DNA of 64,000 nt from Panax quinquefolius (GCA_020205615.1 CM035170.1:10038311-10102310), one strand, 5' to 3'. Counted from the stretch's first letter, positions 23,015-36,127 are shown. Made by a program: numbers and translations. The notes: generated by a model from the sequence alone, not told the origin.

Positions 23015-23424
23015 TATGACGCTCCCAAAATAGGTATACACAACCCATTCTGAGTCGCTAAATACATGGTACAAAATTTAAATACAAACTTAATTATACA
23101 ACTGTCGTGTAAAATACGACAAAACATAGCTGAGAGTTTTAACACGAATATTGTCTCATAGACAATATCCAAACTCAAATTTAGTCCTCATTACAATTAT
23201 TATCGCACTATTTTATAAAATAGTGAGGACTACTACAGCCACCATCTCGGACCGTCACTCCATTCCCCGACTAGTCTCGGCTATGTTCTCATTTCCTAAA
23301 GAGAACAATGAAAGCAAAGGCTGAGCTCAACTAGCCAGTAAGAAAAATATTATAACTAAGATAATGCAGAATAAATTATCATTAGTGTTCAACAGTGTTA
23401 AACTGATAGAATACAATAAACAAC
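23015..23424 (-). repeat. Solo LTR D, first part
   Basis: This is the beginning, in plus coordinates, of a B-family LTR on the minus strand: tatgacgctcccaaaatagg aligns with the edge of B's LTRs (tgtgacgcccccaaaatagg). It breaks off at aataaacaac where element C starts and resumes at 43477. The left flank cgtat (23010-23014) matches cgtat at 45832-45836, the 5-bp duplication of D. Confidence 0.85.
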
Positions 23425-24316
23425 TTTAACGCCCCGAAATCCGGTCTATTTTCTCACCTGGATTCCGTACGTCACGATTCCATCTCTTTCCAAACATACA
23501 TCATTATATAGCTAAATATAACAACATACATTCTCAAATCCTAGGTTCTAATACCTTATAACCTTATTCATTACAAATAATGATAATTACATTATTAATT
23601 CTTTACATCTTATAAGAGTGACTTTCATCCGCTACAAAGGATACATAACAGTTCATTAAACTAGTCTATAGTTTAATTACACTATTCTACATTACAAGTC
23701 TTGGCTTGTTCTTCACGCTCATTCACATACTGAATGAAACTTCGTCTGGATACCGATCAGCTTGATTTTTACGGGATCCTTAAGTTCTTTCTAACATCGT
23801 TCACTGAAAATGTTTTTATTTAAAACAAATGTGAGCATTCAATTGCCCAACAAGTCATAGCACTTGAACAAACAACTTCAAGAATCTAAACATTCTTTTA
23901 AGACTTCAATAACCGAACAAAGGTTATGAATCAGCTTGAACAATAGGAATAATCCCGATTCATATCATTTTAAAACATTCGTCACATACTCTTTGAACTA
24001 CTTTCATTCTTCTACCTTTTTCCATACATATTCCGTCTGGCTAGAATCGTTAGCACAGACTTAACAATAATGGTTCATGTATAAACAGAACATACTCGGA
24101 TTGAATAATTCAATCACAGAATTGTTCATCTCATAGAAACACCAAAGTGTTCAAATTATGGCACAATGCCTCATACGTTCTACCACCTTGTACAAATATC
24201 ACACATTTGCACATAGACAGAACTTCTCAAGTTCAACATCTGAGAAGTTTAAGAAACTAGCATTCATGTAATATGAATGAAGTTGGAAAACTTGCCTTAC
24301 ACACAACTACAGCTTA
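23425..24316 (-). repeat. Element C 3' LTR, first part
   Basis: Starts tttaacgccccgaaatccgg and runs to ctacagctta, where element B entered. It matches the other C LTR copy at 42901-43476 closely. It continues beyond B at 37826. Confidence 0.85.
24312..24316. other. Target duplication of element B (left copy)
   Basis: gctta directly before B's left LTR equals gctta at 37821-37825 directly after its right LTR. Confidence 0.9.
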
Positions 24317-25424
24317 TGTGACGCCCCCAAAATAGGTATACATCACCAATCTTGAGTCGCCAAATACATGGTACAAAATACAAATAAAAACTTAATTATA
24401 CAACTGTCGTGTAAAATACGACAAAATATATGCTATGAGTTTTAATACAAATATTATCATCTAGACAATATCCACACTCAATGGAGTCCTCATTACATTT
24501 ATTATCACACTATTTTATAGAATAGTGAGGACTACTAAAACAACCATCTGGACCGTCAATCAGTTCCCCGACTCGTCCCAGCTATATTCTCATTTCCTGA
24601 AGAGAACAATGAAAGAAAGGGTGAGCTCAACTAGCCCAGTAAGAAATATTATGACTAAGATAATGCAGAATAATTTATCGTTAGCCTTCAACAGTGTTAG
24701 AATGATAAAATATAACAAACATCAAGTTTAACTGCAGTGGAACAAGCAATCCATTAGAAGAGTCAAGTAGAGAATAAAATCTACTATCTTCAATGATTTA
24801 AAAGGTTTTTCATCACTTTTATCATTTGAGATTCACAAATAAATAAACCACATCATCCCCACTCTGACCAGGATATTCATTAGTATCGCGACCACAAATT
24901 ATCCATGCACTACGGGCCAAGGATATTCGTGTATTCATCAATGGTCATGATCATGCCAACAACTGTCCATCAATGCACTACGGCCAATGAGGATTTTTAC
25001 CACATCACTTGTAACATTACGGTCATGATTATACCTAATAATCCCTGGTCATAATCATACCAAGTCCATCTATGCACTACAGGCCACATATGACTTTCAA
25101 CATATTATAAACGTGAGGATGCTAACAATGATATAAGAATTCAATAAAATAAGTTCAAGGATAAATTTTTAAAGATTAATAAGTTAATTTATACTGAACT
25201 CAATAACGTCCAAATTGTCAACATGACACTGTTTTGTGGAGTAAAATTCAAGAATGCTAAGAAGGACATTTCCATGAAAAGATACTCGATGAAGCGCAAA
25301 TATCAAGGATATTCCACTAATTTCATGGAGTATAGAAGCCAAAACTTTAACCAACGGAGTATAATAGAATATATGAAACCGCAAATGGATTTTTGCCGCC
25401 ATGCGGTAATCCACGTAGACAGAT

Positions 25425-25790
25425 TATTCCAATAGAATAATAAAGAATGGAATAACAGAAGAATTCACCAGCGTATGTAATCAGACAAACAAAAGTTATT
25501 CCAATGTAATAATAAAGAATGGAACTAGGTCGTGCGTAACCCGCACATACAGGATATTCCAACAGAATAATAAAGAATGGAACCAGGTCATGCGTAATCC
25601 GCACAGACGAGTGTTCCAACAGAATAATAAAGATTGGAACCAGGTCATGCGTAATTCGCACAGACAGGATGTTCCAACAGAATAATAACGAATAGAATAA
25701 CAACAGAATTCACCAGGCATGCGATAGACCACACAGACAGGTTATTCCAACAGAATAATAAAGAATGGAATAACAACCCTTACGAGTATT
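25425..25790 (-). repeat. Tandem array inside B 3' LTR
   Basis: Six units of about 57 to 75 bp, each containing ttccaacagaataataaaga and most containing ggtcatgcgtaa and cgcacagacagg. It lies downstream of the TATA box in the LTR's own direction, so it would be transcribed. Confidence 0.85.
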
Positions 25791-26006
25791 GGAAAAAAAA
25801 ATAACTCTCTTCATGAATACGAAAGAATAATACCCCTTACCTTAAAAAGAAGAGTATTCCGACTGGTAGGGCGAGGATATTCTTGAAGAAAACTTATACT
25901 GTTTTCTACGCTCAAAGCTTCTTAAAACTCTAAAGAAATACGTTCAAGATTATAGAAGAAGAATTCTCTAAATTTCTGGTGTGATTTTCAATTCTAACTA
26001 AGCATC

Positions 26007-26015
26007 CTATTTATA
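26007..26015 (-). promoter_or_regulatory. TATA box of B 3' LTR
   Basis: Minus strand tataaatag inside cctataaataggatgct. The same motif occurs at the equivalent place in the other LTRs of this family (31060-31068 plus, 36771-36779 minus, 44724-44732 minus, 50591-50599 plus). Confidence 0.65.
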
Positions 26016-27056
26016 GGAGAATTGAAAGGATACTATGCTGCACTATGCAATAAAATATAATATATTCTATTTATAATCAAATAAAACAAAACTTTATAAA
26101 AAGTATTCTATTTTATATTAAAAGTTTTTACTATGCAAATACTATGCAGACACTATGCATAATAAAATATAATATATTTTATTTAAAATCTAATAAAACA
26201 AATAACTTTATAAAAGTATTCTATTTTATATAAAATGATTTTACTATGCAAACATTATGCAGGCACTATGCAAACACTATGCATAATAAAATATAATATA
26301 TTATTTTATAATCAAATAAAACAAAACTTTATAAAAAGTATTACGATTTATATAAAAGTGTTACATTTTATTATATTTATAATAATAATAAAACAAACTT
26401 TATCACCATTATTATAATTCATAATATTAATCGACCAGTCGTTCCGGGAAGGAGGGGATTTTCAATAAGGATTTTTCCTATTGGCGTATGAATTAGGTGA
26501 CCAAACCTCTCCTTGATGTAACTTCTGACATTGTTAATATTGCAAATAATAATATTAATAATTTTGTCGTCTCAATTATTGATTTAATAATATATAAAAT
26601 ATTGACAACAATTGAATCAAATAACGTGAGATACTTGTCGCAAAGAATTCTTGTAGCAATAATTGAATAAAAGCAGTGACTTCTCACGTAAGCATTAATA
26701 ATCAATCTGGTATGCTACTATGCAACCACGCCAGACATCATTCTTGTATTTAACACCGGGTGTTTCAACGGATAACGGTAAAACTTCCGCCGTTATTTTT
26801 ATAAAGTATTTTTGTCATTTTCTCTATCCGACAATAATTCCGTTGTGGGGTCCACCAATGATTGTGCCATTATACGAATATTCCCTGTTAAAACGAATAT
26901 TCCCTGACCAATCGAATATTATATAACAACTTGCGTATTTTGCAAAATTTATAAATATTACCCACAACTATAACATTATATCAAATTCATTCCATAATAT
27001 TCAAAAATGATATTTATAGAAAAATCATCTTTATTCATAAAAGTTGGGGTCTTACA

Positions 27057-27069
27057 ACCTCCCCTTCTT
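27057..27069 (-). other. Element B polypurine tract
   Basis: Minus strand aagaaggggaggt lies immediately before the 3' LTR, the standard position for plus-strand priming. Confidence 0.8.
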
Positions 27070-27830
27070 ATGAAATTTTACCCTCGAAATTAGGGTACGT
27101 ACCTGGTATGTCAAAGAGGTAAGGATACCTTGATTTCATCTCAGATTCTAACTCCCAGGTCATTTCCTCAACATCGTGGTTCCTCCACAAAACTTTGACT
27201 TGAGGTATAACCTTGGAGCGTAGAACATAATCCTTCTTAACCAAGATTTTAACAGGAACCTCTTCATACGTTAAATCTTCCGCTATTTCGTCCGGTTCTA
27301 ACTCAATAATGTGGTGCGGGTCTTTCACATATTTACGTAACATGGATATGTGAAAAACGTTATGAACACGAGACATACTTGGCGGTAAAGCGAGTCTATA
27401 GGCCACAGTTCCTACTCGATCGAGGATTAAAAATGGGCCAATGAATCAATGATTGAGCTTTCCTTTCTTTCCAAATCTCATAAATCCTTTCCATGGAGCA
27501 ACACGTAACAACACATGATCTCTAATATCGAATTCCACGTCCTTTCGATGAAGATCAGCATAACTCTTTTGTCGATCTTGTGAGATTTTTATGCGTTATC
27601 GGATCGTTTGAATCTTTTCCGTAGTCATACGTACCAACTCTGGTCCCAACAACGTTGCTTCACCCACCTCATCCCAGCATACTGGAGAACGACACTTTCT
27701 TCCATACAACGCTTCGAATGGAGCCATGCTAATACTTACTTGATAACTGTTGTTGTAGGAAAACTCCACCAATGGTAAGAACTTGTCCCAACTTCCCTTG
27801 AAGTCAAGGACATAGAGTCTTAATAGATCT
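27068..27830 (-). pseudogene. Element B integrase C-terminus and chromodomain
   Basis: The final open part (27068-27406) shows [20 protein letters not shown], then [20 protein letters not shown] and [20 protein letters not shown], ending [12 protein letters not shown], a well-preserved Tekay-type chromodomain. Upstream (27407-27830) the frame has stops but keeps recognisable core sequence, including a [19 protein letters not shown] stretch near 27665-27705. Confidence 0.85.
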
Positions 27831-28430
27831 TCAAGAGTTTGAATCGTCCTCTTCGATTGCCGTCAGATGCGAGGATGATATGCCGAAACTAAATCGTAAA
27901 TCCGTGCCCATAGCTTTTTGCAAACTAAACCAAAATCTTGAAGTGAATCTTGGGTCTCGATCAGAAACTATGGATACTGGCATACCATGCAATCTTACAA
28001 TCTCATTTATGTACATACGAGAAAGATGTTCAAGTGTATATGTTTCTCGTATCGATAAGAAATGAGCAGACTTGGTCAATCTATCAACAATGACCCAAAT
28101 CACATATATGCCTTGAGAAACCTTGGGAAGACCGGTAACGAAATCCATGGTAATGTGCTCCCACTTCCATTCTGGAATTTTAAGTGGTTGCAACGGACCT
28201 TTTGGTACTTGATGCTCCACCTTGACTCGTTGACAAGTTAGACACCTTGAGATAAACTCCGCGATCTCTCTCTTCATATTGCTCCACCAAAATGTATGTC
28301 AAAGATCATGATACATTTTGGTACTCCCAAGATTGATTGCAAACGGTGTGTTGTGGGCCTCCATTATGATTTTATACTTTAAGTCAGAATCATTAGGAAT
28401 ACAAAGTCTAGAGTTGACTCGAAGTATTCA
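27831..28430 (-). pseudogene. Element B integrase zinc finger and catalytic core
   Basis: CLTCQRVKVEHQ gives the zinc-finger cysteines, ITMDFVTGLP the first catalytic Asp and SDRDPRFTSRF the second. In the region that should read GQSER, the catalytic Glu codon is AAG (Lys) at 27851-27853, and a TGA stands just before it. The integrase is therefore dead on two counts. Confidence 0.85.
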
Positions 28431-29219
28431 TTCTTCATCGATTCTTGCTTCCGAAATAGCACCTTCTTGAACTTTCTTCCTCATATGCATCAGCTCCAAG
28501 TCTGTAGTTTGAGCAGCTTTAACTTTATCGATTAAAGTCGGTTCTGCTCGTATATTCGCCATCATCACATGGGTCCCTGGAGTCTTTAACTTTATCTCCA
28601 TCCTTTGCAAGTCACACAAAATGGGCCTTTGCGTTGATAATATCGCACTCGTACACGCATATGATCTTCTACTCAATGCGTCAGCTACCACGTTCACTTT
28701 TCTAGGATGGTATTGGATGGTATGATCATAATCTTTCAACAGTTCAAGCCAACGTCATAGTCGCATGTTGAGTTCCTTTTGAGTGAAGAAATATTTGAGG
28801 CTTTTATGATCCGTAAAGATCTCCACTTTCTCCCCATACAAGTAATGCCTCCAAATTTTAAGTGCGAAGACAACAACTGCCAACTCTAGATCATGAGTAG
28901 GATAATTCCTCTCATATTCTTTGAGTTGCCGAGAGGCATAGGCTATGACTTTCCCATGTTGCATGAGAACACATCCTAACCCTTTGCCCGATGCATCACT
29001 ATATATGACAAATCCCTCTGAGCCAGATGGTATTGTCAGAACAGGTGCTGAAATGTGTCTCCTCTTGAGTTCTTGAAAACTCTTCTCACATTCCACACTC
29101 CAACCGAATTTTATATCTTTCTGAGTCAGTTGAGTTAATGGAGTAGTGATTCGAGAAAACCCTTCCACGAATCTCCGATAATAACCAGCTAATCCGAGAA
29201 AGCTACGTACTTCGGTCAC
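28428..29219 (-). pseudogene. Element B RNase H and linker
   Basis: [20 protein letters not shown] opens the segment. [20 protein letters not shown] and [20 protein letters not shown] mark RNase H, and [17 protein letters not shown] keeps the Asp-His pair that A has lost. A break at about 28740-28755 separates the last part ([20 protein letters not shown]), which carries the final ADALSR motif. Confidence 0.9.
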
Positions 29220-29234
29220 TGATTTAGGTTGCTC

Positions 29235-29711
29235 CTAGATTTGAATAGCTTCAATCTTTGCCGGGTCAACAGATATTCCATGACTTGATACTACGTGCCC
29301 AAGGAATGCTACTTCCTCAAGCCAGAACTCACATTTCTTCAACTTGGCATAAAGCTTGTTTTCACGAAGCTTTTGGAGTATTAGCCTCAAGTGTTGCTCA
29401 TGATTTTCACGGCTTTTGGAATATATGAGGATGTCATCAATAAAGACGACCACAAAGTGATCCAAATATTCTTTGAATACCCGGTTCATCATATCCATGA
29501 AGGCAGCAAGAGCATTAGTCAATCCAAAAGACATGATTAAGAATTCATAATGCTCGTACCGAGTTCTGAAGGCAGTCTTTGGAATATCCTCAGTTTTAAC
29601 CTTCAGCTGATGATATCCAGAACGAAGATCGATCTTTGAAAAGAATTGTGCTCCTTGCAATTGGTCAAACAGGCCATCAATGCGAGGTAACGGATACCTA
29701 TTCTTGATGGT
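29235..29711 (-). pseudogene. Element B reverse transcriptase, part after insertion
   Basis: It resumes after solo LTR S with [14 protein letters not shown] sequence, continues [20 protein letters not shown] and [13 protein letters not shown], and holds the catalytic FIDDILIYS box. Catalytic residues are intact. A TAG near 29236 separates it from the RNase H frame. Confidence 0.9.
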
Positions 29712-29716
29712 GATAT
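29712..29716. other. Target duplication of solo LTR S (left copy)
   Basis: gatat, repeated at 32833-32837 on the other side of the LTR. Confidence 0.9.
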
Positions 29717-31059
29717 TGTCAGACCCCAGATTTTATGAATAAATATTTAATTTTCTCAAAATAATTTTTTAAATATTATGGTGTGGATTTGATATAATGT
29801 TATAGTTGTGGGTTATATTTATAAATTTTGCAAAGTACGCAAGTTGTTATATAATATTCGATTGGTCGGGGAATATTCTTTTTGTCGGAGAATATCCGTA
29901 CGACGGTACAATCATTGGTGGACCCCGCAACGGAATTATTATCAGATTGAGAAAACTACAAAAATACTTAATGAAAATAACGGCGGAAGTTTTACCGTTA
30001 ACTGTTGAAACACCCAATAAGTAAAAGTACGATTATACACGCGTGGTTGCATGTAGTAGCACACTCGGTATTGATTATTGATGCTTACGTGAGAAGTCAC
30101 TCGATTATACTCAATTATTGCTACGATAATTCTTTGCGTCATATCTTTCATATTATTGATTCAATTATTGTTACAGTATCATCTGCATAATATGATATAT
30201 TATTAAATCAATGATTGAGATGGCAAAGTTATTCATATTATTATTTACAATATTGACAATGTTTAGAAGTTCTGTCAAGGAGAGGTTTGGTCACCTAATT
30301 GCGTGCCAATAAAGAGAAATCATTATCGGAAAGCCCCCTCTTTCTTGGGAACGACCTGATTGTTAAATATTGTGAGTTATAATATTAATGATAAATGTTA
30401 TTAAAATTGAAGTTGTGTTCGGAGTTAAATTTGGAGACGCGGACTTGATATTTGAGTCCGGAATGATGAAATTAGTAAAAATAGTCTATAAACACAAATT
30501 TTTCCGGGATTCACTATTTGGTCAAAAAGTCAACAGTTGTCTTTTTCGGGAAAAGTCAAACTTCAAAATTTCTAAATTTATATTGTTGATAAAAATAGTT
30601 TCATTATGTTGGAATTGTTTGTGTTAGTGAAAATCGACATCTATTCCGATGATAATTGATGTATGGGGGTTATATTGATAAATCGGGTAATTTATCGGAT
30701 AAATGAGCAATTAATTGCTACTAATTCACATGCTTATATAACTATTTGTTCACATGTGTGTACTATTGAATCACATTCTTGTACTATTAGGGGAGTTGGT
30801 GCAAAATTGATAATACTTGCATGACTAAGTTAAAAATGGAGGTATAGATGGAGGTACTATACTGTAATTGTTTTTATCACATGATTAGAACTATTGAGTC
30901 ACATGATTTACTATTGATTCACATTATTTACTATTAGGGGAGTTGGTGCAAGTTTGATAATACTTGCAGGACTAAATTAAAAATGAAGAAAAAGAGGAAG
31001 GTATTATATTGGTAATATTTCGAGCCCCAAAACGTGCAATTATCGAAACTATATTTTCC

Positions 31060-31068
31060 TATAAATAG
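31060..31068 (+). promoter_or_regulatory. TATA box of solo LTR S
   Basis: tataaatag within ttttcctataaatagaagc. If active, transcription would start just downstream and read rightward, antisense to element B's RT, protease and gag. Confidence 0.6.
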
Positions 31069-31234
31069 AAGCTCATTCTTCCTTCATTTCTCACCAATTC
31101 ACAAAAGCTTTAGACCAATTATTATAGAGAGAAATTATAGAGAGAAAGAAGAAGAGAAGTCTGCTACCTCACTATTCCAGTATCCGGTTTTTTTTAAGGT
31201 AGGAAATATTATTTGTTGTACTCGTAAGGGGTAC

Positions 31235-31740
31235 TCTTTCTTTCTTATTTATGAAGAGAACTTCTGTTATTCCATTCTTTATTATTATGTTGGAATAACC
31301 TGTATACGCGGGCTACCCTATACTTGGTGACATTCTTCTATTATTCCGTCTTTACTATTACATTGGAATATCCTCGTCATACATGCGTTTTCTGCCGGGA
31401 CCTAATTCCGCCTCTTTATTATTTTGTTGGAATATCCTCGTTTACGCGTTTCTGTAGGACTGGTTCCGTCTTTATTATTATTACATTGGAATATCCTGTC
31501 TGCATGCATTTTACTGTGGGACTGATTCCGTCCTTATTAGTATTACATTAGAATAATGCATACATCAATACCGCATGCATGGTGATTTCTGTTGTTATTC
31601 CATTCTTTATTATTACATTTGGAACATCCCAGCTTGTGCAAATTTTGCTGACGAGTTACATTATTTAGTATTACATTGGAATAACTTTGTCTTTGCAATA
31701 CTGCATGCATGGTGATTTCTTTTGTTATTCCATTCTTTAT
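31235..31740 (+). repeat. Tandem array inside solo LTR S
   Basis: Roughly eight degenerate units of about 55 to 65 bp, each built on a tattattacattggaata core followed by a tgcatgc/tacgcg stretch. It is the counterpart of the arrays in B's LTRs but has diverged units. Confidence 0.75.
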
Positions 31741-32837
31741 TATACTCGGTTGGTTAAAGTTTTGACTTTCTATACTCCATGAAATTAGTGGAATATCCTT
31801 GATATTTTCGCTTCATCCAATATCTTTTCATGGAAATATTCTTCCGAGCATTCTTGAATTTTACTCTCAAAGCGATATCATGTTGACAATTTGGGCGTTA
31901 TCGGTTCCTAGATAAATTAATTCTTGAACTTGTTTTATTGAATTCTTATATCATTGTCATCATCCTCATATTTATTTTTTTTTTGAAAGCCATCATGGGC
32001 TGTAGTGCATAGATGGACTTGGTATGATTATGAACAGAGATTATTCGGTGTAATCATGACCGTAATGTTACAAATGATGTGGTAAAAGTCCTCATTGGCC
32101 CGTAGTGCATTGATGGACAGTTTTTGGTATGATTATGGATATGGATTCTCTTCGGCCAAGGGTGCAAAAATGAATTGTTTTATGGCATGATCAGGACCGT
32201 TGATGAAAATATGATTATCTTTAGCCGTAGTGCATGGATAATTCATGGTCGTGATACTAAAGAATATCCTTGGCCTGTAGTGCAGGGATGATTTGATGAT
32301 GTGGATTATTTATTAAGTGGAGTCTCAATGATAAAAGTGATGAAAAACCTTTTAAATCATAGAAGATTGTAGATTTTATTCCCTACTTGACTCTTCTAAT
32401 GGATTGCTTATTCCGCTGCAATTTTTGATCTAAAACTTGTTGTCTATTATATTCTATCAGTTGTTATACTGTTGAAGGCTAATGATAATTTATTCTCGCA
32501 TTATCTTAGTCATAATATTTCTTCTTCAACTAGTTGAGCTCACCCTTTTCTTTCACTTTGTTCTCTTGAGGGTAATGAGAACGTAGGCTGGGGACTAGTC
32601 GGGGAACAGAGTGATGGTCCTAGATGTTTGCATTAGTAGTCCTCACTATTCTGTGAAATAGTGTGATAATAATAGTAATGAGGACTCCTTTTGAGTTTGT
32701 ATACTCTCTAGTAAACAATATTTGTATTCAAACTCACAGCTCATGTTGTATATTTAAGATTGTATTTATATTCTGTACCATGTATTTGGTGACTCAGAAT
32801 AGGTGATGTATTCCTGTTTTGGGGGCGTCACAGATAT

Positions 32838-33191
32838 GGTTTAATTCCCGGTAGTCAATACAAAGTCACATACTCCCATCTTTCATCTTCACGAATAGAA
32901 CAGGAGCACCCCAAGGAGACGTCTGGGACGAATAAAACCAATGTCTAACAATTCCTGCAATTGGGTCTTTAACTCCTGAAGTTCAATATGAGCCATTCGA
33001 TTTGGGGCTTTGGAAATGAGTTTTGTACCGGGTTCAAGGTCGATACAGAATTCAATTTCACGCTCAGGGGGTAGGCTAGGAAGTTCTTTGGGGAATACGT
33101 CAGGAAATTTATTAACAATAGAAATATCATTCAAATCTGACGTATTTTTGTTTAAATCTGTGACATGAGCTAAAGAAATCTTGACATCCAT
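32838..33191 (-). pseudogene. Element B reverse transcriptase, part before insertion
   Basis: The frame contains [20 protein letters not shown] and [10 protein letters not shown], the normal lead into plant gypsy RT. It then shifts by one base. In the shifted frame [13 protein letters not shown] and LCIDYREL are legible, with a TGA (32866-32868) where element A has CGA (Arg). The RT is cut at the codons for ELNHI by solo LTR S. Confidence 0.85.
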
Positions 33192-33660
33192 TTTTCAATA
33201 AACGAATAGCTTTATGGCTTGAGATGACAGTGATTGATTTTAATGGTTTGGTTGCTTGAATTCGCATAATAGGTTGGTTAGGAATATGAAAGCTAATAAC
33301 CTTACGAAAATAATCAATTTTTGCATGATGAGTAGTTAATCAATCAATCCCTAGAATCACATCAAATCTGAGTATTTTCAATGAAATAAGATCAACAGAA
33401 ATGTAATGTGAAGTGCCGATTTGAACCAAACAAGACTTATAAACAGTGGATGTAATGAAGGTTTCTCCCATTGGAGTTTACATAGATAAGTCAAAGTCTA
33501 ATTTCTCCGGAGTCAAATTTAATCGTTGAGCACAAGTAGGAGAAATAAAAGAATGGGTAGAACCGGTATCAAATAAGGTATAGACTTCGCTAGAGTTTAT
33601 GATAAGCTTACACGTGATGACCTCGTTCGGGTTCCTTGCTTTACGGGAGGTCACAACAAA
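33192..33660 (-). pseudogene. Element B aspartic protease, broken
   Basis: VYTLFDTGSTHSFISPTCAQ gives an intact D-T-G active site (frame 33478-33780). Further on, FDVILGID is followed by TGA where Trp is expected. The frame is closed at about 33478 by TAA. The protease is truncated, although its active site is better kept than in element A. Confidence 0.85.
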
Positions 33661-34829
33661 CGCTCTCCTTTGAACTCTTGGTTTTGACTTATGCGGGGAA
33701 TGATATTTTGTGTCACCATTCCAACTGGACTTGTCTTCGGTGCATGACAAAATCGGGCTAAGTGACCTTCTCTTCCACAATTATAACACGCTTTGGATGG
33801 CATCGCGCAGTTTGGACTGATATGTCTCTCCCCTCCGTATTTGAAGCATATGATAGGTGGTCGTTCTCCTTCCTTAACCACGGGTGTTGATGCTTACGTC
33901 TTTCCATCATTGTTGAATCTCATCTTCTTGAAATGTTCATTCTTATTGTCTTGGCCATGATTACCACCGAAGTGGTTACCATTTCTGGTATGTTGATTCC
34001 CTCCACGTTTGTTGTCACCGCTTCGATGACTGTTACCACTGGTATTATCATTTTTCCCGCTGCTTTCTTTTGGTTGAGTTGACTCGTTATCGCGGTCTAA
34101 TAACTGAGCCCTATTTATAACATCTGAATACAAACACAGTTTATGAGAAATTAGATATTGACGTATCTCGGGTTTTAAACCTCTTAGAAACATCCGCGTC
34201 ATTCTTTCCTCATTGTCAACCAAGTGAGACGTAAACCGGGACAACTCGACAAACTTAGCTTCGTACTGCGACACGGTCATATTGTTTTGCTCCAACTTGA
34301 TGAACTCTACATCTTTCATGTGACGAATACTTTCGGGAAAGTACTTGTTGTTGAATAGTTCTTGGAACTTCTACCAAGACATCTTTAGTGCGGCAGGTTG
34401 AGTATGCTTTACCGATTCGCACCAGTAATCTGCCTCTCCTCGCAACACAAAGGTGGCAAAGGGAACCTTTTGCTCCTCAGAGCTTCCCAAGATATCAAAT
34501 ATCTTGGTGATCTGCTTTATCCACGTCTCCGCCTTAAGTGGTTTTGGCTCTCCAATAAACTCCGGTGGTCCCAACTCCTTGAACTGTTTAGCGGTGACCG
34601 TCCGAGAGTTGCCAGTGTTTCCACCTGCATTTTGGACAGGAGTCTCTCTTGCCTGATGTTGTACGAATTACAGAAAGTTCCTAAACATTCCGTCGTTTTC
34701 CATTTAGTCGGTGTTGTTGTTCAACTGAGGATTATTGCCTTCCTGATGCACATTATCCTGGGTGTTGATCTGTGGTGACTCAACGGTCTCCTGTGCTCCA
34801 TTGCTATTCTCAACATTCTCAGATGTCAT
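33651..34829 (-). pseudogene. gag: Element B gag, broken
   Basis: An ATG at 34829 (MTSENVENSN) opens about 190 bases after the LTR. Three stops follow in the capsid part (near 34706, 34673 and 34372), separating KAETWIKQITKIFDILGSSE from KDVEFIKLEQNNMTVSQYEA. The second of two zinc knuckles is intact (CYNCGREGHLARFC), while the first reads CFKYGGERHISPNC with its second Cys changed to Tyr. Fragments are collinear, so this is one decayed gene. Confidence 0.85.
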
Positions 34830-35001
34830 TTTCAAATACTGCCACAAAACAAGGGTTAATTTACATGTCACATATTATCCCTATACTCTGACTGACCAAT
34901 TAAATACCAAATAAACTTAGGTAGGTCATACTAGCGAAGGAATTCCCCGTCTCTCCCCTCCTAGTTCTTGTCTCACATCTTAGCCAGGGATCATATCCCT
35001 A

Positions 35002-35014
35002 AGCTCTGATACCA
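35002..35014 (-). other. Element B primer binding site (tRNA-iMet)
   Basis: Minus strand tggtatcagagct, two bases from the LTR edge, a perfect match to the initiator tRNA-Met complement. Confidence 0.9.
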
Positions 35015-36127
35015 ACTGTGACGCCCCCAAATTAGGTATACATCACCCATCTTGAGTCGCCAAATACATGGTACAAAATACAAATAAAAACTTAATTATA
35101 CAACTGTTGTGTAAAATACGACAAAACATATGTTATGAGTTTTAATACAAATATTGTCATCTAGACAATATCCACACTCAATGGAGTCCTCATTACATTT
35201 ATTATCACATTATTTTATAGAATAGTGAGGACTACTAAAACAACCATCTGAACCGTCGTCGATCCGCTCCCAGACTCGTCCCCAAATATATTCTCATTTC
35301 ACGAAGAAACAAAGTGAAAGAAAGGGTGAGCTCAACTAGCCCAAAGAAGAAATATTATGACTAAGATAATGCGAGATAATTTATCGTTAGCCTTCAACAA
35401 AGTGTTAGAATGATAAAATATAACAAACATCAAGTTTAATCAGTAGTGGAATAAGCAATCCATTAGAAGAGTCAAGTAGAGAATAAAATCTACTATCTTC
35501 AATGATTTAAAAGGTTTTCATCACTTTTATCGGCGAGACTCAAACAATAAATAAACCACATCATCCACACTTTTCTGACGAGGATATTCATTAGTATCAC
35601 GACCACAAATTATCTATGCACTACGGGCCAAGGATATTCGTGTATTCATTAATGGTCGTGATCATGCAACAACTGTCCATAAATGCACTACGGCCAATGA
35701 GGATTTTTACCACATCATTTATAACATTACGGTCATGATTATACCTAATAATCTCTGGTCATAATCATACCAAGTCCATCTATGCACTACAGGCCACATA
35801 TGACTTTCAACAAATTATAAACATCAGGATGATGACAATAATATAAGAATTCAATAAAACAAGTTCAAGGATAAATTTTTAAAGATTTATAAGTTAATTT
35901 ATCCTGAACTCAATAACGTCCAAATTGTCAATATGACACTGTTTTGTGGAGTAAAATTCAAGAATGCTAAGAAGAATATTTCCATGAAAAGATACTGGAT
36001 GAAGCGCAAACATCAAGGATATTCCACTAATTTCATGGAGTATAGAATCCAAAACTTTAACTAACTGAGTATAATAGAATATATGAAACCGTAAATGGAT
36101 TTTTACTGCCATGCGGTAATCCACGTA

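Larger units (their letters stand above)
24317..27056 (-). repeat. Element B 3' LTR
   Basis: Plus-strand text starts tgtgacgcccccaaaatagg and ends ggggtcttaca, 2,740 bp. It is close to the 5' LTR at 35017-37820. It includes a tandem array of 57 to 75-bp units (about 25425-25790), each with ttccaacagaataataaaga, and a minus-strand TATA box at 26007-26015. Confidence 0.9.
29717..32832 (+). mobile_element. Solo LTR S, nested in element B's RT gene
   Basis: A 3,116-bp LTR of B's own family in the opposite orientation. It starts tgtcagaccccagatttt and ends tttgggggcgtcaca, with the exact 5-bp duplication gatat on both sides. No internal region remains, so it is a product of LTR-LTR recombination. 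It carries a TATA box (tataaatag, 31060-31068) and a downstream array of ttattattacattggaat-type units (about 31235-31740). Confidence 0.95.

Noticed and set aside
23015..23424. Independent truncated retroelement separate from 43477-45831
   Set aside because: The two pieces join without gap or overlap relative to B's LTRs and share the 5-bp flank cgtat, so they are one LTR split by C.
25347..25703. Frames rich in Phe, Tyr, Leu and Cys over the LTR array (also at 36206-36487)
   Set aside because: They are repeat-encoded translations of the array, open only because each unit lacks a stop in that frame.
25425..25790. CRISPR-like regular repeats
   Set aside because: The units are degenerate, 57 to 75 bp, lie inside a plant LTR, have no unique spacers and no cas genes. 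They are ordinary LTR tandem repeats.
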